Assembly (NCBI GenBank): GCA_046349635.1
Contig: JAXMBX010000031.1
Coordinates: 1-60,686 of the forward strand
Direction of reading: 5' to 3'
Length of the DNA stretch: 60,686 nt
Source of the DNA: JAXMBX01 sp046349635
Lineage (GTDB): Bacteria > Planctomycetota > Planctomycetia > Planctomycetales > Planctomycetaceae
Made by a program: the position numbers and the translations under genes
Shown: one piece after another, positions 45,188-54,236 of the stretch
How the letters are laid out: each line of letters begins with the position of its first letter
How positions within the stretch are numbered: the first letter of the stretch is position 1
The notes under the pieces: generated by a model
What the model was told of the DNA's origin: nothing
Seen by the model: only the letters and a program-made list of their open reading frames with translations
Databases searched by the model: none

Positions 45188-45463
45188 TCAATCCGCCCCG
45201 GGCGGAGGCTTTCCCTTCCCCGCCTGTAGATACGCCCCCCGTTGCGCGGCGTATTCCTCCGGCGTCAGCCCCACGGCCGAAATCCCCTGATCCCGCTGCT
45301 CAAACAACTTCTTGAGATACGGCACGCACCAGCCGCAACCCGTCCCCGCGCCGCCGCACTCGCTCAGTTGCGAGGCCCGCCTGGGCTGATGCACACGAAT
45401 GTAGTTCAGGATCTTCCGTTGACTGACGTGAAAGCAGTAACAGAGTTGATCGTCCAGTTCCAA
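45188..45463 (-). CDS. BFD-like [2Fe-2S] ferredoxin
   Basis: A 91-residue protein with a bacterioferritin-associated ferredoxin fold: C8-x-C10 at the N-terminus and C43-x2-C46 (TGCGWCVPYLKKL) coordinate the cluster; C36 is extra. The N-terminal ELDDQLCYCFHVSQRKI is typical. Bfd delivers electrons for iron release from bacterioferritin, but related BFD domains serve other redox enzymes, and no bacterioferritin gene is nearby. It begins 12 bases after the upstream zinc-ribbon gene. Confidence 0.88.
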   Translation of the reverse strand: MELDDQLCYCFHVSQRKILNYIRVHQPRRASQLSECGGAGTGCGWCVPYLKKLFEQRDQGISAVGLTPEEYAAQRGAYLQAGKGKPPPGAD

Positions 45464-45475
45464 GGAATCGCGCCT

Positions 45476-47305
45476 TTACTGCGGGGGTTTATCCCCTTCG
45501 AGAGAAAGAATTTTCCATTTCTTGGCCGTGGCGGCGGAGCGAGTCGTCGCCCAGATCGGCCCCTCAGGCTTCTCCACGGCGAGCACCATCGCATCCTTCT
45601 CAGTATAGCGACTCAGGATTTCCCCGAAGACCTCACTCGCCTGTTTTTGCTGCACCCGCATCCTCTGCGGCATGTTGCGCGTGTAACCCGCATTTTTCAG
45701 GGCATCGCCGTCAATCTCCAGCTTGCAACCAATCTCCTGCGCAATGTAGTCCAGGGCATCCTCGAGCGGGACATCTCGAAAATCGACGTCCAGCCGCAGT
45801 CGCAGCCTGTCCTCCAGCGAGAGATTCAACGTCTTCTCAACGGGTGGGCCGTCATTCGACTTTGTCTCAGCCGCAGCGGCGGGGGAGGGAGCGGACGCCA
45901 ATCCGTAAAACGTCAACACACCCGCCGCCAGCAGATTCGGCCAGGCACGTTCGGGGAGCACCGCCCGGCCAGACAAATCTCGTCCTGCAACTTCCATCCG
46001 CAGATTCTGTTGCAGCTCGCGCACCATCGCCGGAAACCGCCGCGCAATCGGAAGCACATTTTCAGGCAGCTTCAACCCCGCGGCGAGGCCTTGCAACTGG
46101 CTGGCGAGATCCCGGCTCCCTTGTTCCACACCCTGCTGGAAATCGGCGATGCGAACGCCCGTGTGCGACCGCATGCGCAACTGCAGACTGCTTTCCTCCG
46201 GGGTCCAGTTGACTGTGACCGACACGGCCTCGCACTTTTTCTGCTGGCCGAGAAAACTCCCGACCCACGTCAACAAGGAGTGAACCGGCGGTGCAAACAA
46301 TGCCTCCCGGTGAATCTCCAGGTCGAGCGGAATCGCCAGACAGGTGAGCAAAGAAGTCCGCGACGATTGCATCAACAGTTCTTCGATCCCCCGGTCCGTC
46401 GGCAGCGGTGTGATGCTCGCCTGCGGGACTTCTTCCGCCAGTTCCGTCGGCACGATGACGTACTCCCCCTCAGCCGTCCACAACACCGCCCGGTCGGGGG
46501 AAGTCCGCCAGACAGGTTCCATGCCTGGAATGAAGCTCTGCCCCAATCGTTGCGCCAGGATGTCGCGGGTCAGAGAGGGAACGGGACGGACCCGCATCAC
46601 CAGTTGCGGAACCGTTCCCGCGGGCCCCAGTACCCAGCCAAAGAGTAATTCGTCGATCTCCTCCGGCTGGGCGAAGGTTTGTGCCTGAATGGTCTTCGCG
46701 CTCCAGACACCCAGGGGACCGCTGCACTCCCACAGTTCGTGCGGTGTGCGTCCTGCCTGCCGGAGTTGTCTCGGTCGCAGAAAAGTCATCAGCCGGACGC
46801 CACCGGGAAGAGAGGTCAACCGAATCGGACCGGAGGGAGTGGCTGCATTCGGTTGAGACGCGAGATCGTTCTCCGCCTGGGGATTCGTTTCAGGTGTGGA
46901 TGCCGCCTGTGGAGGAGGCTGATTCCCCCGATTCAAAACAATGGCCGGGCGCGACCAGAGGACCCAGGCGATGAGTCCCAGCGAAACAAACATCGACAGC
47001 GCGATAAATAACGCCGGCACTCCGCGCTTCTTGGCGGGGGTCCGTTTGAACCGGGGCGGCGGCGTAATCGCGACCTGTATGTCATCCGAAACAATGTCCG
47101 AAGGAACAGGAGGCTCAGGGGGCGGGATGCCGCGCGAGGGTTTGGGGTTCGGTGCCGGGGGGGGAGCAGGGGGCGTGTCTCCCTCCGCGCGAAGTTCAAA
47201 TCGCTCACCGCATTGCGGGCAGCGGGCCATCTTTCCCAGGTTCGCCCGGTCCGACAAGCGCATCCGCTTGTGACATGCAGGACAAACCACCAGGATCGGC
47301 TCCAC
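45476..47305 (-). CDS. Zinc-ribbon, membrane-anchored protein with C-terminal secretin/TonB short N-terminal-like domain
   Basis: A 609-residue protein; GTG 47305 is chosen since AAGGAAG lies about 9 bases upstream. It opens with an MJ0042-type zinc ribbon (VCPACHKRMRLSD, then MARCPQCGERFEL). A proline-rich linker, one membrane helix (ALFIALSMFVSLGLIAWVLW) and a long extracytoplasmic region with no recognised family follow. Near 545-600, LRLRLDVDFRDVPLEDALDY and IAQEIGCKLEIDGDALKN resemble the STN domain of secretins. The combination suggests a sensor or assembly protein at the envelope. Function unknown. BFD and an enolase-superfamily gene follow. Confidence 0.65.
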   Translation of the reverse strand: MEPILVVCPACHKRMRLSDRANLGKMARCPQCGERFELRAEGDTPPAPPPAPNPKPSRGIPPPEPPVPSDIVSDDIQVAITPPPRFKRTPAKKRGVPALFIALSMFVSLGLIAWVLWSRPAIVLNRGNQPPPQAASTPETNPQAENDLASQPNAATPSGPIRLTSLPGGVRLMTFLRPRQLRQAGRTPHELWECSGPLGVWSAKTIQAQTFAQPEEIDELLFGWVLGPAGTVPQLVMRVRPVPSLTRDILAQRLGQSFIPGMEPVWRTSPDRAVLWTAEGEYVIVPTELAEEVPQASITPLPTDRGIEELLMQSSRTSLLTCLAIPLDLEIHREALFAPPVHSLLTWVGSFLGQQKKCEAVSVTVNWTPEESSLQLRMRSHTGVRIADFQQGVEQGSRDLASQLQGLAAGLKLPENVLPIARRFPAMVRELQQNLRMEVAGRDLSGRAVLPERAWPNLLAAGVLTFYGLASAPSPAAAAETKSNDGPPVEKTLNLSLEDRLRLRLDVDFRDVPLEDALDYIAQEIGCKLEIDGDALKNAGYTRNMPQRMRVQQKQASEVFGEILSRYTEKDAMVLAVEKPEGPIWATTRSAATAKKWKILSLEGDKPPQ

Positions 47306-47328
47306 AACTTCTTCCTTGCAGCGAGGTC

Positions 47329-48678
47329 TCAGCCCAAAACCGATGCGGGAGGGGTCTCCGGCACCGGTTCGGGGAGGGGTTTCTGATTGCCATCCAGCAG
47401 GCAACTGACGTTCACATCCCCCAGCACGTTAATTGTGGTCCGGCAGCGGTCCAGGAACCAGTCCACAGGAAGCAGCAAGGCAATGTATTTCGGCGGAAGT
47501 CCAACGGCGGTGAACACGAGGGTCATGGTGACCAGACCTGCCTCCGGAATTCCGGCCGCTCCCACGGAGGCCACGACCGCCGTCAGGATGACCAGACATT
47601 GCTGATAAATCGAAAGGTCCAGGCCGAGCATCTGGGAGATGAACAGGGCCGCCATCGCCTCGTAAAGGGCGGTCCCATCGTTATTGAAATTCGCTCCCAC
47701 CAGCGCACCGAGGCTGGCGGACTCTTCCCGGATCCCGACTTTCTCTTTCAGGCACGCGTATGTCACAGGCATCGTCGCGGTGGAGCTTCCCGTCGAGAAT
47801 GCCATCACGAGGGCGTCACGCATACCACGAATGACATCGGACGGCTTCACCCACGAGGAAAATTTAATGCGGAGCAAATACCAGCACGTCTGCAACAACA
47901 ACGCGAGAATCACCGCCAGGATAAAGACCCCCAGCGCCATGAAGGGAGCAAACCCTTTCGTGCCGACCACCTGGGCGACAATGGCGAAGACTCCCAACGG
48001 CACCAATTGAATAATCCAGTGGAGAACGATGAGGATTGCATCGTAGGCCAGTTGCACCAGATCCTGGACATTTTTGACAGGCCTGTCCTTAAGCCCTCGC
48101 AGCGAGACCCCGAACGCAATCGCGATACAGATCACACCAATGACATTCTGCTTATCTCCCAAGGGGCCCAGAATACTTTTCGGAAGATTGTCCAGCACCA
48201 GGGCGACAGGAGAGAGTTTGACCTCGGTCGCTTCGGGCTTTTTCTTGTCATCCTTCGCCGCGGGTGTACCTGCGGGAGAGGTGGAAGCAGGTTCAGAATG
48301 TGAAACCGAGGCCGCATGTTCCTCAGGAAGTTCTAATTTCGCCCAACTCCCTGGCCTCAGGAGATTCGCCACTCCCAGACCGATCAGAATGGCCACAAGG
48401 GTGTTGAAAATTAAGAGGCCGGCGATCCTCCGGGCCATCACCCCGGTGACTTCCGTCGTCATCAGGACGTGTGTGACGGCGATCAGGATGACGGCAGGAG
48501 CCAATGCCCCCAAAAGCTGCAGGATGACCTTGGCGGGTATCTCCAGAAAGGAAGCGTAATTTCCCAGAAGAAGGCCTGTGAACAGGCCAACGATCATCGC
48601 GAAGACGATCCGCAAGTAGAGGGGATAAGCGTTCCAGCGATTGAGCCAGCCGTTCGATCGGGGATGCGTAGCCGTCAT
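47329..48678 (-). CDS. Dicarboxylate/amino acid:cation (Na+ or H+) symporter
   Basis: A 449-residue DAACS/SLC1-type transporter; ATG 48678 (MTATHPRSNGWLNRWNAY). Hydrophobic helices are followed by re-entrant motifs: FSTGSSTATMPVTYACLKEK (the serine-rich loop HP1), GANFNNDGTALYEAMAALFI (TM7 NxxG-type), SVGAAGIPEAGLVTMTLV (HP2) and DWFLDRCRTTINVLGDV (TM8). It imports C4-dicarboxylates, glutamate or aspartate. A charged insert (SEPASTSPAGTPAAKDDKKK) lies between helices 3 and 4. Confidence 0.92.
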   Translation of the reverse strand: MTATHPRSNGWLNRWNAYPLYLRIVFAMIVGLFTGLLLGNYASFLEIPAKVILQLLGALAPAVILIAVTHVLMTTEVTGVMARRIAGLLIFNTLVAILIGLGVANLLRPGSWAKLELPEEHAASVSHSEPASTSPAGTPAAKDDKKKPEATEVKLSPVALVLDNLPKSILGPLGDKQNVIGVICIAIAFGVSLRGLKDRPVKNVQDLVQLAYDAILIVLHWIIQLVPLGVFAIVAQVVGTKGFAPFMALGVFILAVILALLLQTCWYLLRIKFSSWVKPSDVIRGMRDALVMAFSTGSSTATMPVTYACLKEKVGIREESASLGALVGANFNNDGTALYEAMAALFISQMLGLDLSIYQQCLVILTAVVASVGAAGIPEAGLVTMTLVFTAVGLPPKYIALLLPVDWFLDRCRTTINVLGDVNVSCLLDGNQKPLPEPVPETPPASVLG

Positions 48679-48812
48679 GGCAACAAGATCCTTGGCAGAG
48701 GTCCTCAGAGGTCGAATCAAGTCTCGACGCGAGCGCAGGCCTAGTGCGAGTTTTCAATGCTCGCGTATTGTAAGCGTCCCGTGTCCAAGAACGCCAATTC
48801 AATCGGTCAGGA

Positions 48813-49556
48813 TCACACAAACCGCGGATCTTCGTCGGCGAACGGATGCAGCGCGCGGAGCAGCTTGGGTTTCGGCAGGGCGTCCAAGGCCACTTCTGCC
48901 AGGCGGAAATCGTCCGCCGTCGTGATTTTGAAGTTGATGGGAGAACCCGGCACGATCCGCACCGCATACCCCGCCTGCTCCAGCAACTGAGCCTCATCGG
49001 TCGGTTGCAGGTTCCCTCGTTTGTCATACGCGGCCAGCAACCAGTCTTTGCGTGCCACCTGCGGCGTCTGGGCCATCCACAGACCATCCCGCGAGACTGT
49101 TTCCTGTACCTGGTCCCCTTGTCCCATCCGTTTGAGTGTGCTGGTGACTTGCGTCGCCAGGATCGCAGCGCCGGTCTGCACCGCGGCCTTGAAGACCTCG
49201 TCGATCCATTCGGCGACGACCAGCGGACGGGCGGCATCATGGACCGCCACGAATTCCGCCTCCGGAGAGACTTTCTTGAGAGCGTTCAGGACGGAGTCAG
49301 ACCGCTCCGCTCCGCCGGGGATAACCTCCACGTTCATGAAGGCCATGTTCGCGGCGTATTTTTCCTTGAACCACTCCAGATCGTCGGGAGAGACCACGAC
49401 GAGCACCTGCAGCACGTCATCCCGGTTGCTGAAGAGTTCCGCCGCGCGCAGCCAGACGGGACGCCCTTTCAGTTCCTGAAAGACCTTCTTGCGCCCCTTG
49501 GATAAAAACCGGGTGCTTTTGCCGGCCGCCGGCAGGATCACGGAAAACTTCGCCAT
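48813..49556 (-). CDS. ispD: 2-C-methyl-D-erythritol 4-phosphate cytidylyltransferase
   Basis: A 247-residue enzyme of the non-mevalonate isoprenoid pathway. ATG 49556 follows GGGAGAGG; a longer frame exists but is unconvincing. The nucleotide loop VILPAAGKSTRFLSKGRKKV, VHDAARPLV, the substrate Lys region QVTSTLKRM, MAQTPQVARKDWLLAAY and the end SPINFKITTADDFRLAEVAL are all present. It converts MEP and CTP to CDP-ME. The gene stands alone. Confidence 0.92.
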   Translation of the reverse strand: MAKFSVILPAAGKSTRFLSKGRKKVFQELKGRPVWLRAAELFSNRDDVLQVLVVVSPDDLEWFKEKYAANMAFMNVEVIPGGAERSDSVLNALKKVSPEAEFVAVHDAARPLVVAEWIDEVFKAAVQTGAAILATQVTSTLKRMGQGDQVQETVSRDGLWMAQTPQVARKDWLLAAYDKRGNLQPTDEAQLLEQAGYAVRIVPGSPINFKITTADDFRLAEVALDALPKPKLLRALHPFADEDPRFV

Positions 49557-49868
49557 CACCCTCTCCCACTCAACAAAACGGTTCAGTTGTCTGGATGACC
49601 GTTGATGATAACCGGCGTTTTTTCGGGGGCAAAGCGAACGACAAAACATCCCCTCAAGATGTTGACGAAACGCCACATGCGTTCCCCGGTGGCGTGGCGT
49701 TGGGGAAACATCGGAAGGCAACATCACCGCCGTGCAAATTTCATAAAACCTCTTAACCTCCTGAGAAACACGGCATTACGCAGTGAGACGCAAGAATTCT
49801 GAACAGTGTGGCACCGGATTTGTTTAGGAGTCTATGCACACACTCACTCTTCATCAGGAGTCTCTCTC
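49557..49868. other. Divergent intergenic region
   Basis: 312 bases between ispD and the sigma-54 activator. A dyad ACGCCAC...GTGGCGT lies near 49672-49697. A partial sigma-54-like promoter at 49809-49823 is listed separately. The CAGGAG before 49869 is a ribosome site. Confidence 0.45.
49809..49823 (+). promoter_or_regulatory. Weak sigma-54-like -24/-12 element
   Basis: TGGCAC-CGGAT-TTGT has the GG and the 10-base gap of the sigma-54 consensus, but the second dinucleotide is GT rather than the near-invariant GC. Its position, about 45 bases before the ATG of a sigma-54 activator, suits autoregulation. Weak evidence only. Confidence 0.3.
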
Positions 49869-51266
49869 ATGCGTCCTGCCCTGATCTGCTTCTCCGGAGA
49901 CGAATCTCTCTCTCAAGTCTTCGGACCTTTGGCCCCGGTCACTCTCACCTCCAAACCCCGGGACTTCGAAACCGGTCTGGCAGACGCGACACACGCCCTG
50001 CTTGATCTGCGACAGATCGACGCCGGGGGACACCGCCAGGCGGACTGGCTGGAACAAATCGCCATCCTGAACCCCGCGGTCCGTTGGACCTGGTGGGTTA
50101 ACGGTGCACTCCCTGAAACCCTCGAACGGCTCGCCGTCTGCCTGCAAGCCACGCTTCTCCATTCCAAAACTGAACTCGCAGACTGGTACGCCGGCCTGAC
50201 TCCCCCCGCTCAATCCGTTGTTCCCGCTCCGGAATTGAAAACGTCCACCGAACCGGAAACTGCTTTCCGCGATGAGGAAGCCGTTCTCTCCGGGCTGACC
50301 CGCCGCTTTGAGACCCGGACTCCGCGCGTTCGCCAGATGCTCTCTGAACTGGAAGTCGCCGCCCGCCACGACGTCACAACGCTGTTGATCGGCGAGACCG
50401 GTTCCGGCAAGACATTCCTCTCCCGCCTGATCCACGAAATTTCTCCTCGTCACGACGAGCCGTTTCTCCCCGTGGCCTGCGGTGCCCTCCCCGCGGAACT
50501 GATCGAAAGCGAACTCTTCGGCCACGTGCGGGGGGCTTTCACGAGTGCCCACGCCGACAAGGAAGGAAAATTCCTGGCCGCCGGTCGCGGAACCATTCTG
50601 CTCGACGAAATCGACGTCCTCGGTCCGGATCAGCAAGTCAAATTGCTCCGCGTGATTGAGACCGGGGAATTCGAACCGGTCGGATCCAACCGGACTGTCA
50701 AATCCCAGGCCCGCCTGATCGTCGCCAGTAACCTCGAGCTCCAACCTCTGGTGGAGCAGGGGCGGTTCCGTCCCGACCTGTACTACCGGTTGAACATGCT
50801 CAAGTTCGAAGTCCCGCCGCTCCGCACACGCCAGATGGACATCATCCCGATGGCTCACAAATTCATCGCGGAAATGGCGCAGAAGCATCACATCACAATT
50901 CAAGAAGTCGACCAGACCCTGCTGGATGCCCTGGTCCAATATCCGTGGCCCGGGAACGTCCGGGAGCTGGAAAACGTGATTCAACGGGCCGTGATTTACT
51001 GCAAGGATGGAGTCCTCTCCGCCCGGCAACTTCCGAGCTATATCCAGCTCGGAATCGTGGGCCCCAGCAACGATGCCTCCGTTCGCCTGGAGGCCCATAC
51101 CAATCCGGCCAGTTCTCTCGGACGGCAGATTGCCTACACGGAACGGGACATCATTGAACAGACGCTTTCCAAGAACAATTTCAGCCGCACCAAGACCGCG
51201 AAGGCTCTCGGCATCAGCCGGGTCACGCTCTACAACAAGATGAAGAAGTATGGAATGGGTTCCTAA
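49869..51266 (+). CDS. Sigma-54-dependent AAA+ transcriptional activator, Fis-type HTH
   Basis: A 465-residue enhancer-binding protein starting at ATG 49869 (CAGGAG 8 bases upstream). The first 100 residues look like a degenerate receiver (ALLDLRQ in place of the phospho-Asp motif). The AAA+ domain has GETGSGKT (175-182), ESELFGHVRGAFTSA (213-227), Walker B LLDEID and the C-terminal VQYPWPGNVRELENVIQRAV. The sigma-54 contact loop is GAFTSA rather than GAFTGA. The C-terminal HTH (ALGISRVTLYNKMKKYG) follows a linker. Target genes are not evident; rpoN is in the same window. Confidence 0.9.
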   Translation: MRPALICFSGDESLSQVFGPLAPVTLTSKPRDFETGLADATHALLDLRQIDAGGHRQADWLEQIAILNPAVRWTWWVNGALPETLERLAVCLQATLLHSKTELADWYAGLTPPAQSVVPAPELKTSTEPETAFRDEEAVLSGLTRRFETRTPRVRQMLSELEVAARHDVTTLLIGETGSGKTFLSRLIHEISPRHDEPFLPVACGALPAELIESELFGHVRGAFTSAHADKEGKFLAAGRGTILLDEIDVLGPDQQVKLLRVIETGEFEPVGSNRTVKSQARLIVASNLELQPLVEQGRFRPDLYYRLNMLKFEVPPLRTRQMDIIPMAHKFIAEMAQKHHITIQEVDQTLLDALVQYPWPGNVRELENVIQRAVIYCKDGVLSARQLPSYIQLGIVGPSNDASVRLEAHTNPASSLGRQIAYTERDIIEQTLSKNNFSRTKTAKALGISRVTLYNKMKKYGMGS

Positions 51267-51308
51267 GGCGACTCGGGCTTGCGGAACTCATCTCGACTCG
51301 GGAAAATC

Positions 51309-51341
51309 TGCGGCACATCAAGGATGTGCCGCATTTTTTTT
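51309..51341 (+). terminator. Rho-independent terminator of the sigma-54 activator gene
   Basis: TGCGGCACAT pairs perfectly with ATGTGCCGCA around CAAGG and is followed by eight T. It ends 15 bases before the next ATG. Confidence 0.93.
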
Positions 51342-51356
51342 GAAAGGGAGTTCCGC

Positions 51357-52064
51357 ATGTTGAAGTTGGCGACGAAATTCAATCCGCAACGGGCCTTGAT
51401 GCAACAGGCCTGGGACGCGGGGTATCGCAATGCCGAGTTGTGGCTCGATGCGCGGATCCTCGCGGAAGTGAACCAGATCGTTCCGCTGGCCCGGGAATTC
51501 GATTTTGAATATGTCATTCACAGCCCCAACCGGACGGACCTCTCCAACGAGACGCTCGACCAGATGGTCGCTCTCTACCGCGGTTTGAATTGCCGTTGCG
51601 CGGTCGTCCACCAGCCTGTCTATGACCGCTTCCACGAGGTCTTGCTGGGACTCTGTCCTGAAATCCGGCTCGCGATTGAAAATCATCGTCTGTCACCGGC
51701 CGAGTTTTATGTCTGGGAACAGCAGTCTCCTTACCTGACCCTGGACGTCGAGCACGTCTGGATGTTCACGATGCCGGAGGCAACGCTCCCGGAGCTGCTG
51801 AAATTCCTGCACGAATTCCTGGAACTCTCCAGCCCGAAGCTGCGCCACGTCCACTTGCCGGGATATACCCCCGGTTATGATGAGCATCGCCCCATGTACT
51901 GCAACCGGGACCTCGTGTACGGCATGTTCTCCATGCTGGCGGAATTCCACTTCGACGGCCTGATCGTCAGCGAAAGTGAAAACGAGTTCCAGAATCCCCG
52001 GGATCTAAGGATGGATGTCCTGCTGTATGAGGGTTGGCAAGCGCACTCCCAAGCCACGTCTTGA
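51357..52064 (+). CDS. Sugar phosphate isomerase/epimerase-like TIM-barrel protein
   Basis: A 235-residue protein of the AP endonuclease 2/xylose isomerase-like TIM-barrel superfamily. ATG 51357 follows GGGAG at 6 bases. Landmarks are the strand/helix pattern MLKLATKFNPQRALMQQAWD, CAVVHQP, IRLAIENHRLSP (metal-ligand Glu), LTLDVEHVWMF (Asp/His), RHVHLPGY and LIVSESENEF. Metal ligands at the barrel mouth are plausible. It probably isomerises or epimerises a sugar; the substrate is not predictable. Confidence 0.75.
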   Translation: MLKLATKFNPQRALMQQAWDAGYRNAELWLDARILAEVNQIVPLAREFDFEYVIHSPNRTDLSNETLDQMVALYRGLNCRCAVVHQPVYDRFHEVLLGLCPEIRLAIENHRLSPAEFYVWEQQSPYLTLDVEHVWMFTMPEATLPELLKFLHEFLELSSPKLRHVHLPGYTPGYDEHRPMYCNRDLVYGMFSMLAEFHFDGLIVSESENEFQNPRDLRMDVLLYEGWQAHSQATS

Positions 52065-52100
52065 GGAGCCCCGACTTGAGATACTACGACCCGAGGAACG

Positions 52101-53057
52101 TCAGACGCGAGCCGGACTCGGGTCCTCAAATCGGACCCAACCGGTTCCGTGATGCAGAGGGGCAATTTCGCCGGGGTGCAGAATCTCGGCGAAGATCCGC
52201 GCCGATTCCACCAGCCGGGGTCCCGGACGGTTGAAGTATTGATTCCCGTCGGTGACATAGACGCGGCTGTTCCGCACGGCCCGCAGGTTCGACCATTCCG
52301 CACGCTGCGTCAGGAATGCCATCTCCTCGCGGCCTTTGGCGATGTCCCAGCCGCAGGGCAAAATCGCGATCACGTCCGGATCCTCCGCCTGCAACTGCTC
52401 CCAGGTGACATACGGAGAGTGCGTCCCCACTTGCGACAGGATGCTCCGCCCGCCCGCAATCTCCACCAGTTGCGGCATCCAGTTTCCCCCCATCATGAGA
52501 GGATCGATCCACTCCACACACGCGATCGTCGGCCGAACCCCGAAACTCTCCGTCTGAATCCGCAACTGCTGCAATTCCTCTTGCAACCGGGCATTTAGAC
52601 TTCGGCCTCTGTCGGGAATCCCCAGCGCATCCGCGACCCGCTGGATGTCATCCCACATATCCTCCAGGCGGTTCGGAGCCAGCGGGACGATCTTCGTCGT
52701 GAATCCCAGATCCTGCGCCATCGCGCGCTCCACATCCCGCAAGCTCACCGCACAGACCTCGCATTGGGTCTGCGTCACGATCACATCCGGTCGCAACGCG
52801 CGGAGCTTCTCCGCGTGGACATCATAAATCGCCCACTGCTCCTTCAAGGCTTCCTTCACGCGGTCGTCGATCTCGCGGCTGTTGCCGACGATATCTATCC
52901 GCGGAGAAGAGCAGGGGGGACGATCCAGAATCGAAGGGGGATAATCGCATTCGTGTGAGCGTCCGACCAGCAGAGACTCGCAGCCCAACGCGCAGACGAT
53001 CTCCGTCGCACTGGCGATCAACGTCACAACGCGCGGACCAGACATCCCTGAATCCAT
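52101..53057 (-). CDS. BtuF-like cobalamin/iron-type substrate-binding protein without a visible signal peptide
   Basis: A 318-residue protein with the helical-backbone binding fold of BtuF/FhuD: RVVTLIASATEIVCALGCES at the start, VGRSHECDYP, ALRPDVIVTQTQCEVCAVSL, and GGRSILSQVG with VTWEQLQAEDPDVIAILPCG. ATG 53057 (GAGGA 7 bases upstream) is preferred; no export signal follows. Cytoplasmic members of this group are common in planctomycetes and have been annotated as cobalamin-binding. It begins 19 bases after the DUF6580 gene, so the two are translationally close. No ABC partner is here. Confidence 0.8.
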   Translation of the reverse strand: MDSGMSGPRVVTLIASATEIVCALGCESLLVGRSHECDYPPSILDRPPCSSPRIDIVGNSREIDDRVKEALKEQWAIYDVHAEKLRALRPDVIVTQTQCEVCAVSLRDVERAMAQDLGFTTKIVPLAPNRLEDMWDDIQRVADALGIPDRGRSLNARLQEELQQLRIQTESFGVRPTIACVEWIDPLMMGGNWMPQLVEIAGGRSILSQVGTHSPYVTWEQLQAEDPDVIAILPCGWDIAKGREEMAFLTQRAEWSNLRAVRNSRVYVTDGNQYFNRPGPRLVESARIFAEILHPGEIAPLHHGTGWVRFEDPSPARV

Positions 53058-53076
53058 AAGCCGGTCCTCGGCCGTT

Positions 53077-53679
53077 TCAGACCGTCTGGGGAGAAGCTTC
53101 CCGTCGGGTCGCGAAGTGTTCCGCGAGGGCATACCCCCCGAAGAGCAACACGGAGAACATCATCGTCCCCACCAGCGATCGCACGAAGAACGGCAGGCCA
53201 TCCACATAGGTCAACGCCAGACCTTCCAGGGTCCCGGGATGCGTCGGCATCAACTGCCAATTCGCGGCATTCGTCAGCAGGAAGAACGCCAGCTCCGAGA
53301 CGAACCCGCCGACCGCGATTTTCCAAGCCTCCCGCCGTCGCAGGAACGTATGCCCCATCCACGTCGCCAGCAGCCAGGCCAGGTAGGTGAACGGCACCAG
53401 AGTGTGGAATGCAAAGCTCATATTCTGCATCAACAGGCCGATTCCCAGGTCGCTGATCACGGCGATGGCCATGGGCAAGCCGTATGACAACCGCCGCTCT
53501 GAGAACACCGCCCCCGAAAACAGGCAGATCGTCATGACGGGAGAGAAGTTCCAGGGAAAGAAAGAGAGCCCCGGGGTGGTCTGCTCATCGCGAAACTGCA
53601 TCAGCAGATAGGGCAAAAAACGCATTCCCAGAGCCAGGGCAAACAGGCCCACCACCAGCAGATTCCGACGGAAATTCAT
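53077..53679 (-). CDS. DUF6580-like membrane protein (putative transport)
   Basis: A 200-residue polytopic protein with five or six helices. It has the family pattern LALGMRFLPYLLMQF, SFFPWNFSPVMTICLFSGAV, LPMAIAVISDLGIGLLMQN, FFLLTNAANWQ and LPFFVRSLVGTMMFSVLLFG. Its function is not established; the family is suspected of transport. The neighbour is a BtuF-like protein, so a shared role in corrinoid or metal uptake is a guess. I found no B12 riboswitch upstream. Confidence 0.7.
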   Translation of the reverse strand: MNFRRNLLVVGLFALALGMRFLPYLLMQFRDEQTTPGLSFFPWNFSPVMTICLFSGAVFSERRLSYGLPMAIAVISDLGIGLLMQNMSFAFHTLVPFTYLAWLLATWMGHTFLRRREAWKIAVGGFVSELAFFLLTNAANWQLMPTHPGTLEGLALTYVDGLPFFVRSLVGTMMFSVLLFGGYALAEHFATRREASPQTV

Positions 53680-54236
53680 CGCAATAAATCCCTTAATTCC
53701 CAGGGGAACGGTCTCTCACCCCTCCTTCCGGCATTCCAACGCCTGACAGGGGAGACATCTTCTGATCGGCATTGATACCAAATTTCAGGATCGCACGGAA
53801 CTCTCTGGAACGGCCTCTCAATAAAAATGGGGAACTTGAGCCAACCTGCAAGCGAGCGAAGCCTTTGAAGTCTGGGGGAACATTGCCGACAAGACCGCAA
53901 AAGAACCGGCAGGAACTGCTCAAATCCTCCCTCAACGTCACAACCGGACATATTCTGGAGAAGCTGCAAAATCTGTCTGACTTACGAAGAGCTTGCCGGT
54001 TCTCCCGTATTTGTTCGCGACGACCATAGGAATCACGAAATCCTATTGCGCCTGTCGATCTGATGAGCGTGGTCGATTGCAGTTTGCGGAGAGTGTCAGA
54101 CCTGAGGGGTTTCCGCTCCTTGAGACTGGCACCATCAGGATGACCAATTCGGCTTTCCAGGGCGAAACCGAATTCCAGATCCGTCGAAATAAAACAGCGG
54201 AACGCTCCCGTATACAGATTCTAAGGAGAGAAGTTA
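53680..54236. other. Divergent intergenic region
   Basis: About 557 bases between the DUF6580 gene and the barrel gene. No coding or RNA gene was identified; a B12 riboswitch was looked for on both strands and not found. The AAGGAGAGAAGTTA before 54237 is a strong ribosome site. Confidence 0.45.

Noticed and set aside
53680..54236. Cobalamin riboswitch upstream of the BtuF-like/DUF6580 pair
   Set aside because: The B12-box GCCACTG-type core and the GGGAA...GGTG elements could not be found on either strand.
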